Position numbers and translations under genes: made by a program
Notes under the pieces: model-generated
Told to the model about the DNA's origin: nothing
Databases searched by the model: none
Seen by the model: the letters and a program-made list of their open reading frames with translations, nothing else
Shown: positions 1 through 5,717 of the stretch, in pieces
Layout of the letters: each line of letters begins with the position of its first letter
Numbering within the stretch: position 1 is the stretch's first letter
Source: Aquificaceae bacterium
Lineage (GTDB): Bacteria > Aquificota > Aquificia > Aquificales > Aquificaceae
NCBI GenBank assembly: GCA_015487535.1
Contig: WFPN01000235.1
Coordinates: 1-6,117 of the forward strand
Length of the DNA: 6,117 bases
Direction of reading: 5' to 3'

Positions 1-950
1 GTATAGGAAAGAGGGTTGCATACTACCCCGGCTGTTCCCTCGAGGGTGCGGCCAGGGCTTACGATGTCTCTACCAGGATAGTTGCCAAGGAGCTTGGCCT
101 CGAGCTCGACTACCTCGAGGACTACAACTGCTGTGGGGCTATGGAGACCAAGAACGTCACCTTCTGGGGGACGATGCTCCTGAACGCTCGTAACATGTCC
201 CTTGCCAAGAAGCAGGGCCACAACGTTATAGTTGCTCCCTGCAACGGGTGTTCTTTCTCCCTCCAGAGGGCTGAATACTTCCTCGAGACGGACAAGAAAG
301 TTTTCGAGAGGATAAACTCTCTCCTCAAGGAGGGCGGTGTAGATCCCCTTACCGAGGTCCCCCACACCTACCACATCCTCGAGTGGTTCTACCACGAGGC
401 TGGTCCAGAGAAGGTTAAGGAGAGGACCAGAAAGCCCCTCAAGGGTCTCAAGGTGGCCAACTACTACGGATGCCTCTACACGAGGCCTCACTTCTATGCG
501 AGGACCTACTCCCACACAGGAACGGAAGAGCAGGAGAGACCCAGGATGAGGGAAACCGCTGACGATGATGAGCATCCCTACTACATGGAGGCTCTCTTGG
601 AGGCTGCGGGAGCCACCAGCGTTGAGTTCGAGCCCATGCACACCCAGTGCTGTGGAGGTCCCCACTCCCTCTCCGACGAGCAGGTCTCCGAGAAGTTCGT
701 CATGATGATCCTCCAGACCGCCAAGAGGAACGGAGCGGACATAATAGCTACCGAGTGCCCCCTCTGCCACGCTTCGCTGGAGATGTACAGGCACAGACTC
801 ATGATGAAGGGAGTTCCCGACGTGGATGTTCCCGCAGCTTACTTCACACAGCTCCTCGGAATAGCCTTCGGCTACAGCGCTGGGGATGTTAAGCTCAAGG
901 ATAACCTCTCCGATCCCATTCCCGTTCTCAAGAGATTGGGGTTGGTCTAA
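1..950 (+). CDS. hdrB: sHdr-type heterodisulfide reductase subunit B (HdrB-like), 5' end cut by window
   Basis: The frame is open from base 3 and gives 315 visible residues before TAA at 948-950. The first residues (IGKRVAYYPGCS) match the usual N-terminus of HdrB, so probably only a few codons lie outside the window. Two CCG domains are seen. The first is Cys11-X31-Cys43-Cys44-X35-Cys80-X2-Cys83. The second is Cys157, Cys216-Cys217, Cys252 and Cys255 (numbering from the first codon in the window). In this family such motifs bind noncubane [4Fe-4S] clusters. All ten cysteines are present. The second domain has a long 58-residue gap between its first cysteine and the CC pair, caused by a charged stretch at about 163-190. 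The protein is expected to be a cytoplasmic subunit of the sHdr complex, which oxidises protein-bound sulfane sulfur to sulfite. With DsrE and LbpA genes next to it, the sHdr role is far more likely than methanogenic HdrB. Being last of the Hdr genes suggests the B2 paralogue, which is an inference. Confidence 0.88.
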   Translation, partial: IGKRVAYYPGCSLEGAARAYDVSTRIVAKELGLELDYLEDYNCCGAMETKNVTFWGTMLLNARNMSLAKKQGHNVIVAPCNGCSFSLQRAEYFLETDKKVFERINSLLKEGGVDPLTEVPHTYHILEWFYHEAGPEKVKERTRKPLKGLKVANYYGCLYTRPHFYARTYSHTGTEEQERPRMRETADDDEHPYYMEALLEAAGATSVEFEPMHTQCCGGPHSLSDEQVSEKFVMMILQTAKRNGADIIATECPLCHASLEMYRHRLMMKGVPDVDVPAAYFTQLLGIAFGYSAGDVKLKDNLSDPIPVLKRLGLV

Positions 951-952
951 GG

Positions 953-1360
953 ATGCTGGAAGAGGAGAAGAAGATAGTAATACTGATGACGAGCGGGCCG
1001 AGGACACCCTGGCGGTGTGCCTCGCCCTTCTACATAGCTGCCCTCATGGCGGCCAACGACGCGGAGGTTGAAGTTTTCTTCAACATGGACGGAACGAACC
1101 TCATAAGGAAGGGCATAGCGGAGAAGATATGTCCCACGGGAGAGGGCAACTGCTTCCCCCAGAACGGACAGAAACCCAAGACGGTCTATGACTTCATGAA
1201 GGACGCCAAACTGGCTGGGGTTAAGTTTTACTCCTGCAAGCAGGCGGTGGACTCACTAGGCCTTACGGAGGACGAGCTTATACCCGAGCTGGACGGCGTA
1301 GTTCCGGCGAGCGAGTTCGCCATAAGGGCTATGGAAGCTGACAAGCTGATAGTGTTCTAA
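953..1360 (+). CDS. DsrE-family sulfur carrier protein of the sHdr locus
   Basis: This 135-residue protein begins with a beta strand (KKIVILMTSG) followed by a helix rich in Ala, the usual start of DsrE/TusD-like folds. Cys95 lies in GVKFYSCKQAVDSLGL, matching the conserved cysteine after the third strand that carries sulfur as a persulfide in DsrE/TusD/DsrE3 proteins. Three further cysteines are present: Cys22, Cys60 and Cys67. The family length is about 110-160 residues, so the protein looks complete. The ATG lies two bases after the hdrB stop, with only a weak G-rich region ahead (about 938-946), so translation is probably coupled to hdrB. DsrE-like genes are regular members of sHdr clusters and are thought to hand sulfane sulfur to the complex or to LbpA; that role is inferred here from neighbours. 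The exact DsrE subgroup cannot be told without alignment. Confidence 0.78.
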   Translation: MLEEEKKIVILMTSGPRTPWRCASPFYIAALMAANDAEVEVFFNMDGTNLIRKGIAEKICPTGEGNCFPQNGQKPKTVYDFMKDAKLAGVKFYSCKQAVDSLGLTEDELIPELDGVVPASEFAIRAMEADKLIVF

Positions 1361-1404
1361 TTGATATACAATATCTCTAAATTCCAATAAACGGGAGGTG
1401 CAAA
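1361..1404 (+). promoter_or_regulatory. AT-rich leader of lbpA with possible -10 element and strong RBS
   Basis: This 44-base gap is sharply richer in A and T than the flanking genes. It holds TATACAAT at 1365-1372, in which TACAAT (1367-1372) is one base off the consensus -10, and TTGATA at 1361-1366, which resembles a -35. The two overlap or adjoin and cannot serve the same start site, and no good -35 lies 16-18 bases before TACAAT, so a promoter is only possible. The ribosome binding site GGGAGGTG at 1393-1400 is strong and ends four bases before the ATG. It is the best Shine-Dalgarno site on the plus strand here, which suggests high LbpA expression. Confidence 0.4.
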
Positions 1405-1851
1405 ATGGCAGAGGTAAACGGATGCCTTGTTCCTGAGGATCTTCTCTACCACGTTGACCCCGAGGCCAACGCCTTCACCTGGGTCAAGGATAACGGAGAC
1501 GGGACCTACACTGTAGGTCTGACCTCCATAGCGGCCGCCATGGCTGGAAGGCTCGTCGCTTACACGCCCAAAAAGGTAGGCAAGACCGTCAAGAAGGGCA
1601 AGAGCGTTGCCACCATCGAGAGCGGAAAGTGGGTTGGACCCGTCCCCGCACCCTTCGAGGGGGAGATAGTGGAGATCAACGAGGCGCTCAAGGGTAATCC
1701 GGCCCTCGTGAACGACGACCCCTATGGCCAGGGATGGATCGTCAAGCTCAAGCCCACCAATCCCGACGATATCAATCAGCTCATGAAAGGACCCGAAGCG
1801 GTAGAAGCCCTCAAGAAGGTTGCCGAGGAGAAAGGGGTCAAGTGTGGATGA
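1405..1851 (+). CDS. lbpA: Lipoate-binding protein LbpA (GcvH-like) of sulfur oxidation
   Basis: This 148-residue protein has the fold signature of the glycine cleavage H protein: GLTSIAAAMAGRLVAYTP, then VGKTVKKGKSVATIESGKWVGP, then PFEGEIVEINEAL, then NDDPYGQGWIVKLKP. The lipoyl attachment site is Lys75 in ESGKWVGP. Ordinary GcvH proteins usually have ESVKA followed by a small or polar residue here. The KWVGP context and the HdrB and DsrE neighbours point to LbpA, the carrier whose lipoamide arm holds sulfur intermediates for the sHdr complex in the cytoplasm. Length fits the family. The start is set by the strong GGGAGGTG four bases upstream. The C-terminus ends in Lys-Cys-Gly, so Cys147 is nearly the last residue, and Cys7 is the only other cysteine. 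A true glycine cleavage H protein is the main alternative, since glyA lies about 1 kb downstream, but gcvT and gcvP are not in the window. Confidence 0.87.
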   Translation: MAEVNGCLVPEDLLYHVDPEANAFTWVKDNGDGTYTVGLTSIAAAMAGRLVAYTPKKVGKTVKKGKSVATIESGKWVGPVPAPFEGEIVEINEALKGNPALVNDDPYGQGWIVKLKPTNPDDINQLMKGPEAVEALKKVAEEKGVKCG

Positions 1852-1855
1852 TCTG

Positions 1856-1872
1856 AGGGGCCTTCGGCCCCT
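1856..1872 (+). terminator. GC-rich hairpin after lbpA (attenuator or mRNA-stabilising stem)
   Basis: AGGGGCC at 1856-1862 is a perfect inverted repeat of GGCCCCT at 1866-1872, with a three-base TTC loop. It starts four bases after the lbpA stop. No T run follows (the next bases are ACCTTAAAAGG), so it does not look like a strong intrinsic terminator. It more likely gives partial termination or protects the 3' end of the lbpA message, reducing expression of the next gene. The Shine-Dalgarno site of that gene (AAAAGGA, 1878-1884) lies six bases after the stem. Confidence 0.5.
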
Positions 1873-1892
1873 ACCTTAAAAGGACAGAAACG

Positions 1893-2894
1893 ATGGTAGA
1901 GATAGATGTAGATATAGACGAGAAACTCGCGGAGCGGCTCAGAGAGGGGCTGGATATAAAACTCAAGAACTTTGGCGAAAAGGTCTATTTCCACAGCCCT
2001 GGATTTAAGCACTACGAGGTCGAGGATTTTTCCATAAAGACCCCGCCCAGGTTCGTGGACATATCCGTTACTGGAAAGAGCTGCGAGCTCATGTGCGACC
2101 ACTGCGCGAGCAAGATCCTATGGCACATGATACCTGCCACAACACCGGAGGAGCTCTGGAAGGTCTGCACAGATCTGAAATCCCAAGGAGTTACAGGAAT
2201 ACTCATCTCCGGAGGTTCTGACAAGGACGGCTACGTTCCACTCTGGGACTTCTTCGATACTATGAGGGCTGTCAAGGAAGAGCTCGGTATGCTCGTCACC
2301 TGTCACGTGGGTCTCGTGGACGAAGACTACGTGTCCGGCCTGAAAGAAGCTAATGTGGATGCCGTTCTCCTGGACATAATAGGGGATAACGAAACTATCT
2401 CCCAGGTTTACAAGCTACCCCACAGGACGGTTGATGACTACGACAGGTCCTTGAAACTCCTTAAGGAAGCAGGTCTGAGGATAGTCCCTCACGTTATCAT
2501 AGGCCTTCACTACGGAAAGATAAGAGGGGAGCGTTACGCTATAGACATGATCTCCAAGTACGACCCTGATGCTCTGGTTCTAGTCGTTGTAATGCCCTAC
2601 TACGGTAAGGCTAAGTTCCAGCTTCTCCCTCCACCTCAGGTTGAGGAGAGTGCCCAGATAGTTCTCCATGCTAGGAAGAGCATCCCGAACTCTCCGATAA
2701 TGATCGGATGTGCAAGGCCTGCTGGTGCAGAGAGGGTTAAGTTCGATATATACTCGATCCTAGCGGGCGTGAACGGGATAGCGTTCCCCGCTGAAGGCGT
2801 CGTTTCCTACGCGAAATCCATAGGTTTGGAGCCCGTTCTCTCTCCAAGTTGCTGTTCAACGGTATTCTACGCTTTGGAGGGAATAGAGGTATAA
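1893..2894 (+). CDS. Radical SAM protein, candidate LipS1/LipS2-type lipoyl-assembly enzyme
   Basis: The 333-residue protein carries the radical SAM cluster motif CX3CX2C as Cys64, Cys68 and Cys71 (SCELMCDHC), preceded by about 60 residues. ISGGSD at 105-110 is the SAM-amino-group (GGE-like) motif. The alternating strands and helices that follow (for example VDAVLLDIIG at 155-164 and LRIVPHVIIGLHYG at 195-208) fit a TIM-barrel core. Additional cysteines are Cys92, Cys137, Cys273 (IGCARP) and the pair Cys320-Cys321 (SPSCCST). The overall layout resembles radical SAM proteins often misnamed biotin synthases, among which LipS1 and LipS2 jointly insert the two sulfurs of lipoate. Such genes are known to sit beside lbpA in sHdr loci. 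Following lbpA by 41 bases, it may serve lipoylation of LbpA; this is inference. Which of the two it is, or whether it is neither, cannot be settled here, and no second copy or ligase gene is in the window. RBS AAAAGGA supports the start. Confidence 0.72.
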   Translation: MVEIDVDIDEKLAERLREGLDIKLKNFGEKVYFHSPGFKHYEVEDFSIKTPPRFVDISVTGKSCELMCDHCASKILWHMIPATTPEELWKVCTDLKSQGVTGILISGGSDKDGYVPLWDFFDTMRAVKEELGMLVTCHVGLVDEDYVSGLKEANVDAVLLDIIGDNETISQVYKLPHRTVDDYDRSLKLLKEAGLRIVPHVIIGLHYGKIRGERYAIDMISKYDPDALVLVVVMPYYGKAKFQLLPPPQVEESAQIVLHARKSIPNSPIMIGCARPAGAERVKFDIYSILAGVNGIAFPAEGVVSYAKSIGLEPVLSPSCCSTVFYALEGIEV

Positions 2895-2900
2895 GAAATC

Positions 2901-2916
2901 TGTTATACTTTTTCCA
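2901..2916 (+). promoter_or_regulatory. Extended -10 promoter giving a leaderless glyA transcript
   Basis: TGT-TATACT at 2901-2909 matches the extended -10 pattern TGnTATAAT with one mismatch. With the last base of the hexamer at -7, the transcription start falls on base 2916, the A of the glyA ATG. The 21-base gap contains no purine-rich Shine-Dalgarno sequence. No convincing -35 is found at the normal distance, which is acceptable for an extended -10 promoter. This is a reading of the sequence, not a mapped start. Confidence 0.45.
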
Positions 2917-4202
2917 TGGAAAACCTGCTGAAAACCGATCCCGAGATATTTGAGGTCGTTGTTAAGGAGTACGAGAGACAGTTCTACCATTTAGAGCTCA
3001 TAGCCTCCGAGAACTTCACCTCCCTCGCGGTTATGGAGGCTACCGGAAGCGTTCTTACCAACAAGTACGCCGAGGGGCTCCCGGGAAAGAGATACTACGG
3101 CGGGTGTGAGTTCGTAGATATAGCCGAGAACCTGGCTATAGAGAGGGCCAAGAAGCTCTTCGGGGCAGAGCACGCAAACGTCCAGCCTCATTCGGGATCC
3201 CAGGCGAACATGGCCGTTTACATGGCAGTTCTCGAGCCCGGGGACACCATAATGGGAATGAACCTAGCCCACGGAGGGCACCTGACCCACGGCGCTCCGG
3301 TAAACTTCTCTGGGAAGCTGTACAAGGTTGTCCAGTACGGGGTAAACCCGGAGACTGAACTTATAGACTACGATGAACTCTACAAGCTCGCCAAGGAGCA
3401 TAAACCGAAGCTGATAGTCGGTGGGGCCTCCGCCTACCCCAGGGTTATAGACTGGGCCAAGCTCAGGGAGATAGCGGACGAGGTGGGTGCTCTTTTGATG
3501 GTGGACATGGCCCACTACGCGGGCCTGATAGCGGCAGGAGAGTATCCTAATCCTGTTCCCTACTCGCACTTCGTAACCTCGACCACCCACAAGACCTTAA
3601 GAGGTCCGAGGAGCGGTTTTATCCTGTGCAAGTCCGAGTTCGCTAAGGCGATAGACAAGTCCGTCTTTCCCGGAGTACAGGGCGGCCCCTTGATGCACGT
3701 TATAGCGGCTAAGGCTGTGGCCTTCAAGGAGGCTATGAGCGAGGAGTTCAAAGAGTATGCGAAACAGGTCATCCTCAACGCTAAGGTAATGGCCGAGGAG
3801 CTCATGAAGGAAGGCTTCAAGATCGTTACCGGAGGGACCGATAGCCACATAGTCCTCGTGGATCTGAGGAACTTCGGCCTCACCGGGAAAGAGGTAGAGG
3901 AGACCCTCGGAAGGGCGAACATAACGGTGAACAAGAACGCCGTTCCATTTGACCCTCAAAAGCCTTGGATAACGAGTGGTATAAGGATAGGTACCTCGGC
4001 CCTTACAACGAGAGGTATGAAAGAAGAGGAGATGAGAAGGATAGCAAGGATGATATCGGCTGTTGTAAAGAACATAGGGGACGATAAGATTATAGAGAGG
4101 GTGAAGGAGGAGGTTAAGGAGCTCTGCGAACAGTTCCCCCTTTACCCGGAGCTGAGGGAGAAGATAGATGAGCTTCGCAATAGCAAGGCAGCCGGTATTT
4201 GA
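2916..4202 (+). CDS. glyA: Serine hydroxymethyltransferase
   Basis: This 428-residue PLP enzyme interconverts serine plus tetrahydrofolate with glycine plus 5,10-methylene-tetrahydrofolate in the cytoplasm, supplying one-carbon units. Hallmarks in order are HLELIASEN (25-33), YAEGLPGKRYYGG (51-63, with Tyr51 and Glu53), HSGSQAN (92-98), NLAHGGHLTHG (116-126), VDMAH (196-200, with the cofactor-binding Asp197 and His200), TTHKTLRGPRSG (223-234, with the PLP Schiff-base Lys226) and the carboxylate-binding Arg357 in SGIRIGT. Length is typical of bacterial GlyA and nothing is missing. The start is forced: the in-frame TAA of the previous gene is at 2892-2894 and no ATG, GTG or TTG lies between it and 2916, while the next Met (residue 40) would remove conserved sequence. 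No Shine-Dalgarno site is present, which fits leaderless expression. It may still be read through from upstream. Confidence 0.97.
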   Translation: MENLLKTDPEIFEVVVKEYERQFYHLELIASENFTSLAVMEATGSVLTNKYAEGLPGKRYYGGCEFVDIAENLAIERAKKLFGAEHANVQPHSGSQANMAVYMAVLEPGDTIMGMNLAHGGHLTHGAPVNFSGKLYKVVQYGVNPETELIDYDELYKLAKEHKPKLIVGGASAYPRVIDWAKLREIADEVGALLMVDMAHYAGLIAAGEYPNPVPYSHFVTSTTHKTLRGPRSGFILCKSEFAKAIDKSVFPGVQGGPLMHVIAAKAVAFKEAMSEEFKEYAKQVILNAKVMAEELMKEGFKIVTGGTDSHIVLVDLRNFGLTGKEVEETLGRANITVNKNAVPFDPQKPWITSGIRIGTSALTTRGMKEEEMRRIARMISAVVKNIGDDKIIERVKEEVKELCEQFPLYPELREKIDELRNSKAAGI

Positions 4203-5400
4203 TAAGGAAGGGGAGGTATTCGGATACGAGGTTTACCTGAGGAGGACGGACGATCTCGAGAAGTACCCCGAGGACGTACCTTACAACAAGGCCACCTTCA
4301 TAATAGCCGAGCTGATAGCTGAGCTCGGTATAAAGAGGGTCTCCGATGGAAAAAGTATCTTCATAAACGTCACCCTAGACTCTCTCCTGAACAAGGTCCT
4401 CGATCTTCTACCCGCCGAGAAGGTGGTGTTCGAGCTTATACCTTCCCAGATAGACGTCGGTAAGACGCTGATAAACAGCATCCTCAAGAGGATAGACGAT
4501 CTCAAGGAACAGGGCGCTATGGTAGCTATCACGGAGCAGCTATACTCGGGCAAGTTCGTTGAACTGCTCCACAAGGCACACATGGTGGAGTTTACGGTAT
4601 CGAGCGTGGACGAGGGGAAGGCCTCAGCTGTGAGGAGGAACAACAAGAAGGTTCTTATAACTCGGATAGAGACCGACGAGGATTACCAGAAGGCCCTGCC
4701 GCTCGGTGATCTGTTCGAGGGAAATCTTCTCGGGAAGCCCACCATAGTGAAGGAGTTCGAGATAGCTCCCTTTTTGAAAAGCACCCTGATGAGGATGATA
4801 GCTGCTCTCAACACCGTTCAGAGCATAAAAGATTTCGCAAAGATAATAGCGAGTGACGTCGGTATGTCCGCCAAGCTGCTGAGGTTTGTGAACTCAGCCT
4901 ACTTTGCCAAGAGAAAGGAGATAAAGGACATAGTCCAGGCCTGCGCCTACTTGGGAATGGAAAATTTAAAGAAGTTCACACTACTCATTGCAACCAACGA
5001 TTACGTTGCCGTTGAGAACCCATACCTTTGGAAGAAGTCCTTGATAAGAGCCATACTGGCCGAGGAACTCGCCAGGAGAAAAAACCCCCAGATCGCTAAC
5101 GAGGCGTACCTGGCAGGACTCTTTTCCATGATAGATAAGATACTCGGCGTTGACAAGATAGAGTTCCTTAGGGAGGTAAACATAGACAAGGAGATAATAG
5201 AGGCGTACACTGGAGTGAACGAGGAGCTAAGCACCATTCTGCAGGAAGCTTACATACTCGAGGAAGCCCTCGAGATAGGAGGAAGCAGGCTAGACAGGGT
5301 TGTTGAGGAGTTCTCTTCGAAACTGAACATGAACCCTTACGAACTAAAGAACTTGCTCCTGGACGCCCAGATGAAGGCGGAGGAGATACTGAAGATCTAA
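4168..5400 (+). CDS. YuxH-type signalling protein: degenerate EAL domain plus HDOD domain
   Basis: This 410-residue protein opens with IARQPVFDKEGEVFGYEVYLRR, the typical start of YuxH-like proteins, in which the EAL signature is replaced by EVYLR. FINVT (65-69), FELIPSQ (88-94) and LFEGNLLGKP (182-191) occupy the places of the EAL-domain metal-ligand and barrel-end segments, but the catalytic acidic residues are largely lost, so cyclic-di-GMP hydrolysis is unlikely. The HDOD domain spans about 200-400, with LLRFVNSAYF (237-246) as its hallmark and GLFSMID (318-324) in place of the HD motif. It is probably a cytoplasmic scaffold or regulatory protein; its partner is unknown. The ATG lies inside glyA, overlapping its last 35 bases in another frame. 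GAGGGAG at 4154-4160 is placed seven bases upstream and serves as the ribosome binding site, so it is likely co-transcribed and translationally coupled with glyA. There is no transmembrane segment or signal peptide. Confidence 0.88.
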   Translation: MSFAIARQPVFDKEGEVFGYEVYLRRTDDLEKYPEDVPYNKATFIIAELIAELGIKRVSDGKSIFINVTLDSLLNKVLDLLPAEKVVFELIPSQIDVGKTLINSILKRIDDLKEQGAMVAITEQLYSGKFVELLHKAHMVEFTVSSVDEGKASAVRRNNKKVLITRIETDEDYQKALPLGDLFEGNLLGKPTIVKEFEIAPFLKSTLMRMIAALNTVQSIKDFAKIIASDVGMSAKLLRFVNSAYFAKRKEIKDIVQACAYLGMENLKKFTLLIATNDYVAVENPYLWKKSLIRAILAEELARRKNPQIANEAYLAGLFSMIDKILGVDKIEFLREVNIDKEIIEAYTGVNEELSTILQEAYILEEALEIGGSRLDRVVEEFSSKLNMNPYELKNLLLDAQMKAEEILKI

Positions 5401-5717
5401 GCTGCCCCGGATTCCTTCTCGTAGGGCCAGGTTATTATGCCACCGGCTAGGTTGTAGGCCTCGTACCCGAGTTGCCTTAAGAAGTATGTAGCGAAAGTGC
5501 TCCTCTCTCCGCTCCTGCAGTAAACGATATACTTCTTATCCTTAGGGAGCTCGTTGTACTTGAACCTGAGCTCATCTAAAGGTATGAAGAGCGAGTTGGG
5601 TATCCTGAGCTGAAAGTGCTCTGGTGGGGTCCTCACATCGAGGAGGACGACCTTATCTCCTTCCTCCTCGAGTATCTTCTTAGCCTCTTCTGGCGTCACT
5701 TCCGGCACACTGAACAT
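5397..5717 (-). CDS. Single-domain rhodanese-like sulfurtransferase
   Basis: The 106-residue protein is one rhodanese domain. VVLLDVRTPPEHFQLRIPNS (23-42) is the first rhodanese signature (DVR plus the variable EH..RIP segment), and VYCRSGERS (65-73) is the active loop, with catalytic Cys67 and a six-residue CRSGER loop typical of sulfur-handling rhodaneses. The end AGGIITW (91-97) is the usual closing motif. No signal peptide is seen, so it should be cytoplasmic, where it would transfer sulfane sulfur via a Cys67 persulfide. Its donor and acceptor are unknown. A role feeding the nearby DsrE/LbpA/Hdr system is possible but unproven, since it sits on the opposite strand. GGAGG at 5724-5728 (minus strand), six bases before the ATG, fixes the start. 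That start overlaps the panD end by 38 bases, so the two are probably one operon. Its stop overlaps that of the convergent EAL-HDOD gene. Confidence 0.93.
   Translation of the reverse strand: MFSVPEVTPEEAKKILEEEGDKVVLLDVRTPPEHFQLRIPNSLFIPLDELRFKYNELPKDKKYIVYCRSGERSTFATYFLRQLGYEAYNLAGGIITWPYEKESGAA

Noticed and set aside
122..367. Antisense and out-of-frame open frames over hdrB and dsrE (also 581-802, 647-892 and 886-1071)
   Set aside because: They lie within well-supported genes, have no recognisable motif and lack ribosome binding support.
36..384. Repeated CTCGAG motifs in hdrB
   Set aside because: They are in-frame Leu-Glu codons (CTC GAG) of a Leu/Glu-rich protein, with irregular spacing.
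141..950. HdrB starting at the ATG at 141
   Set aside because: The frame is open upstream to the window edge and the upstream residues contain the first conserved cysteines (PGC and NCCG) of the CCG domain, so 141 is an internal Met.
1405..1851. Glycine cleavage system H protein
   Set aside because: The fold is shared, but the ESGKWVGP site and the HdrB and DsrE neighbours favour LbpA. The nearby glyA alone is weak support, because no gcvT or gcvP is seen.
1856..1872. A strong intrinsic terminator separating two operons
   Set aside because: The stem is good but no T run follows, so full termination is not supported.
1893..2894. Biotin synthase (BioB)
   Set aside because: The CX3CX2C motif and barrel are shared, but other BioB hallmarks such as YNHNLDT are absent and no biotin genes are nearby.
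3264..3959. Long minus-strand open frames opposite glyA (3264-3590, 3560-3934, 3597-3959)
   Set aside because: They are mirror frames of a strongly conserved gene, with low-complexity or implausible protein sequence.
4281..4646. Minus-strand open frames opposite the EAL-HDOD gene (also 5001-5237)
   Set aside because: Ser/Leu-rich translations are typical of antisense frames, and no domain is visible.
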